Of a DNA stretch of 64,000 nucleotides, positions 59,792-64,000 are shown piece by piece. The stretch is from Verrucomicrobiales bacterium (lineage in GTDB: Bacteria; Verrucomicrobiota; Verrucomicrobiia; Limisphaerales; UBA11320). The stretch covers positions 124,001 through 188,000 of the forward strand of contig JAEUHE010000103.1 of assembly GCA_016793885.1 (NCBI GenBank), read 5' to 3'. Under the pieces are notes generated by a model that was not told where the DNA came from, made no database searches, and saw only the letters and a program-made list of their open reading frames with translations. Each line of letters opens with the position of its first letter. Within the stretch, counting starts at the first letter, position 1. Made by a program: the position numbers and the translations under genes.

Positions 59792-60947
59792 AACAACAAG
59801 CCCCTCCATCGCAACACCTACTGGCGTCGGTTGTCGCATCGTAGGCAGCTCCCTTGGTCGCCTGCGGATGACGAAGGCGCATCTCGGAACAATCGAAGGG
59901 GCGGGCTTGGTCCACTGGAACACTGAGGAGGGGCTCGATCGGCTCAAAGTGATCCCGATAAGGGGAGCGCTGGTAGAGCTGGAAGGTCTTGTCACAAACC
60001 GCATACCGACGCCCGCGTTCAAACCGATGCCCGTCATCATCCAGCACCTCCTTGAAAGGCCCTCGATAAATCACCGCCTGGTTTCGGTCGAGGCAGGGCC
60101 CCTGCTTGCCCTTGAACGCCCGAATGGTCACCGACCGAAACTCGATTCCACGCACGGTTCGCCAGGGCTCACGGTCGCGTTTGACAATCTCCACCCCATA
60201 GAAGCCTGCCCGTTCAAATGCTTGAAGAAACTGATCCTCCGTGAAGGCGCCGGAAATGCAACCGGACCAGAGCTCAGCATCCTCCTGCAGCTCGACTGGC
60301 ACTTCCTCATCGGACACAATGTCCGAGATCACCACTCGACCACCCTTCCGCAAAACTCGAAACAGTTCGTCGAACAAACGTGACTTATCCCTGGGATTCA
60401 CCAGGTTGAGAACACAGTTCGAAACCACCACGTCTACCGAGTCGGCGGCCACTAAAGGGTGAGAGGCGCGCAGTTCGTCAGCCCTCGACTCAATCGCCAG
60501 AAAGGCCGAGACGCTTTGGATGGGATGGCTTTGCAAGCTCGCATCGAGTCGATCCAGGTCCAAGGCAAGGTCCTGAATTCGCCCTTTTCGAAATTCGACA
60601 TTCTGCCACCCGATCGCTTCCCCGACTTGGGCTTGGTAGGAACGAGCGAGCGACAGCATCTCATCATTCATGTCCACCCCGATCACCCGCCCTTCGGGTC
60701 CGACGACCTGGGAGGCGATAAAGCAGATTTTGCCGGCCCCGGACCCCAGATCGAGCACGGTTTCACCGGGATTCAGATACTGGGAAGGATCTCCGCATCC
60801 ATAATCTCTCTCCAGAATCTCCGGAGGGATCACCTTCAAAAAGCGTGCGTCATACTGCACAGGGCAGCAGAGGGCTTCAACACGGGTCTGGGCGGCGGCG
60901 GAGTATCGTTCCTTGACCGCCTTCTCGACATGAAACTGGGCAGGCAT
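59790..60947 (-). CDS. ArsM-like SAM-dependent methyltransferase with cysteine-rich tail
   Basis: A 385-residue class I methyltransferase starting at 60947 (MPAQFHVEKAV; an ATG five codons earlier is possible). The SAM motif is VLDLGSGAGKICF near residue 61. Cysteines C51 (DYGCGDP), C178 (SNCVLNLV) and C230 (SGCISGAF) match the arsenic-binding Cys72, Cys174 and Cys224 of arsenite methyltransferase ArsM in order and spacing, with C27/C28 in place of Cys44. The protein ends SRCCDGGACC, a tail not standard in ArsM, followed by TGA, GGG, TGA. It therefore probably methylates arsenite or a related soft metalloid/thiol ligand. No ars operon genes are close by. The AAA gene follows at 54 bp. Confidence 0.75.
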   Translation of the reverse strand: MPAQFHVEKAVKERYSAAAQTRVEALCCPVQYDARFLKVIPPEILERDYGCGDPSQYLNPGETVLDLGSGAGKICFIASQVVGPEGRVIGVDMNDEMLSLARSYQAQVGEAIGWQNVEFRKGRIQDLALDLDRLDASLQSHPIQSVSAFLAIESRADELRASHPLVAADSVDVVVSNCVLNLVNPRDKSRLFDELFRVLRKGGRVVISDIVSDEEVPVELQEDAELWSGCISGAFTEDQFLQAFERAGFYGVEIVKRDREPWRTVRGIEFRSVTIRAFKGKQGPCLDRNQAVIYRGPFKEVLDDDGHRFERGRRYAVCDKTFQLYQRSPYRDHFEPIEPLLSVPVDQARPFDCSEMRLRHPQATKGAAYDATTDASRCCDGGACC

Positions 60948-61148
60948 AAGCGTGAACGTCATTAAGCCCCACTCGCCCCTTGGCGAGCAATAGGGAAAAG
61001 GTGGCTTTTCAGCGCGAGTGCTTGTTGCTGAGCCAACCCCCTGAAAAAGCAGCCTGCGAGCCGGACGCCGTTCCCGGGTCTGGCACGGAACTACAAACTG
61101 GCCATTTCAGCTGAACATCGCTAGATTGAGAGTCGTCTAGGTAAAGTC

Positions 61149-62522
61149 ATGAAAATGCGAGTTCAGCTCCAAACGGGATCCTGGCGTATAGGACGGAGAA
61201 CCTTCTTGAAGGGTCTCGGGACCGCTCTATCACTTCCCGTGCTGGAAGCCATGACCCCGATGACCAGCCGAGCTGGATCCACGGTTCCAGGGGGAGCCCT
61301 ACCCCGCCGAATGGCTTTCATCTATGTGCCGAACGGGGCGAACATGCCAGACTGGACGCCCAAGAGCACCGGAACGCACTTCGAGCTTCCGTTTATTCTG
61401 GATCCTCTGAAACCACATCGGGACGACCTACTCATTCTCAGCGGCTTAACTCATGACAAGGGCCGCGCAAATGGAGATGGTGCCGGCGATCACGCCCGGG
61501 CCTCTGCCTCGTTCCTAACCGCCGCACAACCTCGCAAAACGCAAGGTGCCGATATCAAGGTCGGAATCTCGGTCGACCAGATGGCCGCCCGAAAGATAGG
61601 AAATTTAACCCGCTTCGCTTCGCTAGAACTGGGTTGCGACCGTGGACAGCTCTCGGGCAACTGCGATTCTGGCTACAGCTGCGCCTACTCGTTCAATATC
61701 GCCTGGAAAACGGAGTCGACTCCGCTTCCTCCCGAAACGAACCCGAAACAGGTATTTAATCGGATGTTCGGGAACGGCCTGCCCTCCGAGTTGACCGAGC
61801 GCAATTCCAAACAGGCGCTTTACCACAAAAGCATCCTCGATTTCGTTCTGGAGGACGCTCACAAACTTCAGTCTCAGCTGGGGGCCACCGACCGTCGCAA
61901 GCTCGACGAGTACCTCACGGCGGTTCGAGAACTGGAGATGCGGATCGAACGTGCGGATCACCTCGCCGCAACTCTGCCCGATCGCAAGGCACCAGCAGGA
62001 ATCCCCGCCGAGAATGAAGAGCACATCCGGATGATGTACGATCTGCTCGCCCTCTCCTTTCAGACCGACTCGACCCGAATCTCCACCTTCGTGGTGGCTC
62101 ATGATGGTAGCAATCGACCCTATCCCCAACTGGGTGTGCCCGAGGGTCACCACGATCTGTCCCATCACGGAAGGGATGAGGCCAAGCGTGCCAAACTCGC
62201 CAAGATCAATCGGCACCACGCCACGTTGTTCAGTGAATTCTTGGCGAAGATGAAATCAATTCAGGAAGGCGAAGGTAGCTTGCTTGATCAGTGCACTATT
62301 TTATACGGGAGCGGGTTAGCCGATCCAGATGCTCATTCCCACGAAGATCTTCCCATCCTGCTAGCAGGCAAAGGGGGAGGAAGCCTCAAGACCGGTCGGC
62401 ACATTCGGTACCCGATCAACACTCCCATGGCCAACCTGTTCCTGACGATGATGGAGGAAGCGGGAGCGAGCTATGAGCGCATGGGAGATAGCACCGGGAA
62501 ACTAAAGCAACTCAACGGCTAG
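61149..62522 (+). CDS. Tat-exported DUF1552 protein
   Basis: A 457-residue DUF1552 protein with a twin-arginine signal (R16-R17 in GRRTFLKGLGTALSLPVLEA). The mature part has PRRMAFIYVPNGANMPDW, HDKGRANGDGAGDHARASASF, KVGISVDQMAA, STFVVAHDGSNR, GVPEGHHDLSHHG and TILYGSGLADPDAHSHEDLP. The many conserved His and Asp residues and the sulfatase/phosphatase-like pattern suggest a metal-dependent hydrolase, but the family has no proven function. In Planctomycetes and Verrucomicrobia it is usually encoded just after a DUF1592/DUF1588 cytochrome-like gene; here the upstream neighbour is the ArsM-like gene in the opposite direction. It overlaps the next convergent gene by 11 bp. Confidence 0.9.
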   Translation: MKMRVQLQTGSWRIGRRTFLKGLGTALSLPVLEAMTPMTSRAGSTVPGGALPRRMAFIYVPNGANMPDWTPKSTGTHFELPFILDPLKPHRDDLLILSGLTHDKGRANGDGAGDHARASASFLTAAQPRKTQGADIKVGISVDQMAARKIGNLTRFASLELGCDRGQLSGNCDSGYSCAYSFNIAWKTESTPLPPETNPKQVFNRMFGNGLPSELTERNSKQALYHKSILDFVLEDAHKLQSQLGATDRRKLDEYLTAVRELEMRIERADHLAATLPDRKAPAGIPAENEEHIRMMYDLLALSFQTDSTRISTFVVAHDGSNRPYPQLGVPEGHHDLSHHGRDEAKRAKLAKINRHHATLFSEFLAKMKSIQEGEGSLLDQCTILYGSGLADPDAHSHEDLPILLAGKGGGSLKTGRHIRYPINTPMANLFLTMMEEAGASYERMGDSTGKLKQLNG

Positions 62523-63540
62523 AGGTGGGTTTCGGACGTCCAACCAGCCAAGAGTAGGTCACCAGCAGATCCTCTACGGGATGATGTTGGAACTCGGGCG
62601 CCAATCGGATTCGCCGCAACTCACGCAGCTCTCCCAAAGTGTTTTGCTCCTTAAGGATCTCGTAGCCCCCTTCCCGGAACGCGCGACGGTGATCGGCGAT
62701 GCGCAACCGGTTGAGCGGAATGATCCCATTGTTCCACCGGCGAAACTCCTTGTCGGTGTACTGAAGGAAGTTGAATGGACTGATCGAAGGATCAAAGGTG
62801 GCATACTGATCCTCCAGCCCAATGAAGTGGGACATCAGCGAGTCCGCGGATGAAACGCGTCGGAATTCGTTAAACAGGGCAATGAGGTCGGGGTAGAGGA
62901 TATGCTCAAGAACGGTGCAGGAGCAGACCAGATCGATGCAGCCGGCGGGTAGACCAGTCTGGCGCGCATCCCCGACGCGAAGCTCAATATTCAAGGTCTT
63001 GAGAAAAGCAGCGGGAGTCTCGGAAACCTCGCGATCGAGATAACCTCGAAGCAAAGAAAGTCGCTCGGGCTGCAAACGCGGAAGCCGCTGTACCAACTCG
63101 CCGGAATCCTGCAGCTCACAAAAGTAGCGCGCCACTTGCCGCAGTGTGTAGGTCGAGAGTAACGGGTTGATGTCGTAGGTAACAACCTGGGATGCTCCCG
63201 CCAGATACAGGCCCACCGGCAATACCGGAAACCAGCCCGTCCCAAGCTCTAAAGCAGAAAACGCCTCCTTGGGCCGCAAGCTGAGAGAATGGTAATGATC
63301 AAGATGCTTCGCGCATTGACCCAGTTTGATCCTGAACCCGCTAGGGCTCAGTTCCAACCCGCCAGTCACGTAACGTTGGAATAGTTCGTTCCACCGGTGG
63401 CTCCAGGGCAAGGCTGCCATTCCCCGCTGGATCAGCGCTTTGACCATCCATTTCCGCAGGCCAAACCGTGGCCTCGGATCAGGAAGGTCACCCGCTCCAG
63501 CGCCCACAGAATGGCTAGAGGGTTCAGGAGAGGGCGTCAT
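62512..63540 (-). CDS. Class I SAM-dependent methyltransferase of unknown substrate
   Basis: A 342-residue protein with a Rossmann methyltransferase core: motif I is FSALELGTGWFPVLPVG, the acidic end of strand 2 is VVTYDINPLLS, and motif IV is IDLVCSCTVLEHILYPDLI, typical of small-molecule methyltransferases. An N-terminal ~90 residues with KMVKALIQRGMAALPWSHRWNELF and a C-terminal ~80 residues fall outside the core. No Cys motif or membrane segment is seen. It ends convergently with the DUF1552 gene (11 bp overlap). Substrate unknown. Confidence 0.75.
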   Translation of the reverse strand: MTPSPEPSSHSVGAGAGDLPDPRPRFGLRKWMVKALIQRGMAALPWSHRWNELFQRYVTGGLELSPSGFRIKLGQCAKHLDHYHSLSLRPKEAFSALELGTGWFPVLPVGLYLAGASQVVTYDINPLLSTYTLRQVARYFCELQDSGELVQRLPRLQPERLSLLRGYLDREVSETPAAFLKTLNIELRVGDARQTGLPAGCIDLVCSCTVLEHILYPDLIALFNEFRRVSSADSLMSHFIGLEDQYATFDPSISPFNFLQYTDKEFRRWNNGIIPLNRLRIADHRRAFREGGYEILKEQNTLGELRELRRIRLAPEFQHHPVEDLLVTYSWLVGRPKPTSSR

Positions 63541-63676
63541 AGTTGCGAAGGCTGGAATAGGTGACTGTGCTCGAGGAGAAGCCCGGAATGGGCCTCCCTT
63601 GCGCCTGGATCGCGATCAGCAGCATTGGACAGGATTAACCCTGCCAAACCGCCTCGACCGCGAAGATAGGAGGGCT

Positions 63677-64000
63677 TTAGGGGGCCTTCACGTCGTAACA
63701 ATAAATCAATTCCTGGTCCCGCAAGTACAGCTTTCCATTGCTGATTACAGGATGCGTCCAAATCCGCCCTTGCGGTTTCCGGAGCGTAGTTTGGGGGTCC
63801 AGAGTAAAGCGTCCGTGCTCCGTCCACTTCTTCGGAGACGCCTCGGCGAGCACCAAGGTCCCGCTGCCTTCCTCGAGGCAATAGAGTCGCCCGTCAGCAA
63901 AGCTCACCGCGCCTTTCCCGAATGCTTTCGAGCTCCACACCTCGGCTCCGGTCTTGAAATCCTGACACGTCCAACCTGCCCCGTCCGAATGCCCGTAAAC
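63677..64000 (-). CDS. PQQ-like beta-propeller repeat protein, 3' end only (cut by window edge)
   Basis: The reading frame is open from base 64000 to the stop at 63677, so this is the last ~107 residues of a longer gene. It shows beta-propeller blades of the PQQ-binding/outer-membrane BamB-like type: GAGWTCQDFKTGAEVW, FADGRLYCLEEGSGTLVL, THPVISNGKLYLRDQELIY, ending CYDVKAP. In this phylum such proteins are often exported and of unknown role. Nothing is seen in the 136 bp between its stop and the next gene. Confidence 0.8.
   Translation of the reverse strand, partial: VYGHSDGAGWTCQDFKTGAEVWSSKAFGKGAVSFADGRLYCLEEGSGTLVLAEASPKKWTEHGRFTLDPQTTLRKPQGRIWTHPVISNGKLYLRDQELIYCYDVKAP

Noticed and set aside
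58992-60383. A 463-codon open frame on the plus strand.
   Set aside because: It is antisense to two well-supported genes (AAA ATPase and ArsM-like) and has the irregular composition of a shadow frame in GC-rich DNA.
1-64000. CRISPR arrays, tRNA or rRNA genes, transposases, phage genes.
   Set aside because: No regularly spaced repeats, cloverleaf-like segments or matching protein families were seen on reading the window.

Overview
The window reads as a piece of chromosome from a Verrucomicrobiota bacterium, most likely the Pedosphaera/Limisphaerales side of the phylum. This is inferred from gene families and not from a marker gene. The pointers are an Amuc_1098-1101-type pilus gene set first known from Akkermansia, an exosortase with its EpsI domain plus a PEP-CTERM substrate, a Tat-exported DUF1552 protein, fused MFS/spermidine-synthase proteins, many large secreted proteins, few clear Shine-Dalgarno sites and a G+C content that looks near 60 percent. 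I see no rRNA, tRNA, CRISPR array, transposase or phage gene, and no obvious transcription factor.

Layout. (1) 1-4.6 kb: a short CapK/PaaK-like adenylating enzyme, then convergently a fused membrane/spermidine-synthase/TPR protein. (2) 18.0-4.8 kb, minus strand: a tight seven-gene set that starts with the Akkermansia-type pilus genes (PilM-like, Amuc_1100-like, Amuc_1099-like, secretin) and runs with 20-40 bp gaps into three secreted proteins of unknown function. (3) 32.5-18.6 kb, minus strand: a nine-gene exopolysaccharide/exosortase operon (DUF362, CapK, bi-domain oxidoreductase, heparinase-like, GDP-mannose dehydrogenase type, GT4, exosortase-EpsI, polyprenyl-phosphate sugar transferase, UDP-glucuronate decarboxylase type) ending in a clear intrinsic terminator. 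Several genes overlap by 4 bp. (4) 32.7-35.5 kb, plus strand: a second DUF362-CapK pair that mirrors the start of the operon across a 269 bp divergent spacer. (5) 35.5-38.7 kb: a serine hydrolase and an AhbC/NirJ-type radical SAM protein, bracketed by two copies of a ~120 bp palindromic repeat. (6) 38.7-44.5 kb: uvrA and a TPR protein. (7) 44.5-48.1 kb, minus strand: a DapA-family protein with an NAD-epimerase-like partner, then a PEP-CTERM protein and a duplicated-domain secreted protein. (8) 48.5-57.6 kb: SMP-30-like lactonase, DUF423, HPr, a Prc-type protease, CheW, LarA, a zinc alcohol dehydrogenase and an M48 lipoprotein. (9) 57.8-64.0 kb: a CbbX-type AAA ATPase, an ArsM-like methyltransferase with a cysteine-rich tail, DUF1552, another methyltransferase and the end of a PQQ-like beta-propeller protein cut by the window edge.

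How parts fit. The exopolysaccharide operon should build and assemble a surface polymer and also encodes the exosortase that would cut and sort PEP-CTERM proteins such as the one at 46.8 kb. The pilus set should form an inner-membrane platform plus an outer-membrane secretin, and the co-transcribed secreted proteins are candidates for its cargo or surface partners. Several enzymes (LarA, AhbC-like, CheW, HPr, DUF1552) stand without their usual partners, which must lie elsewhere if they exist. The non-coding part is unusually rich in long inverted repeats of several unrelated sequences (35.5, 37.1, 38.4, 49.5, 57.6 kb).
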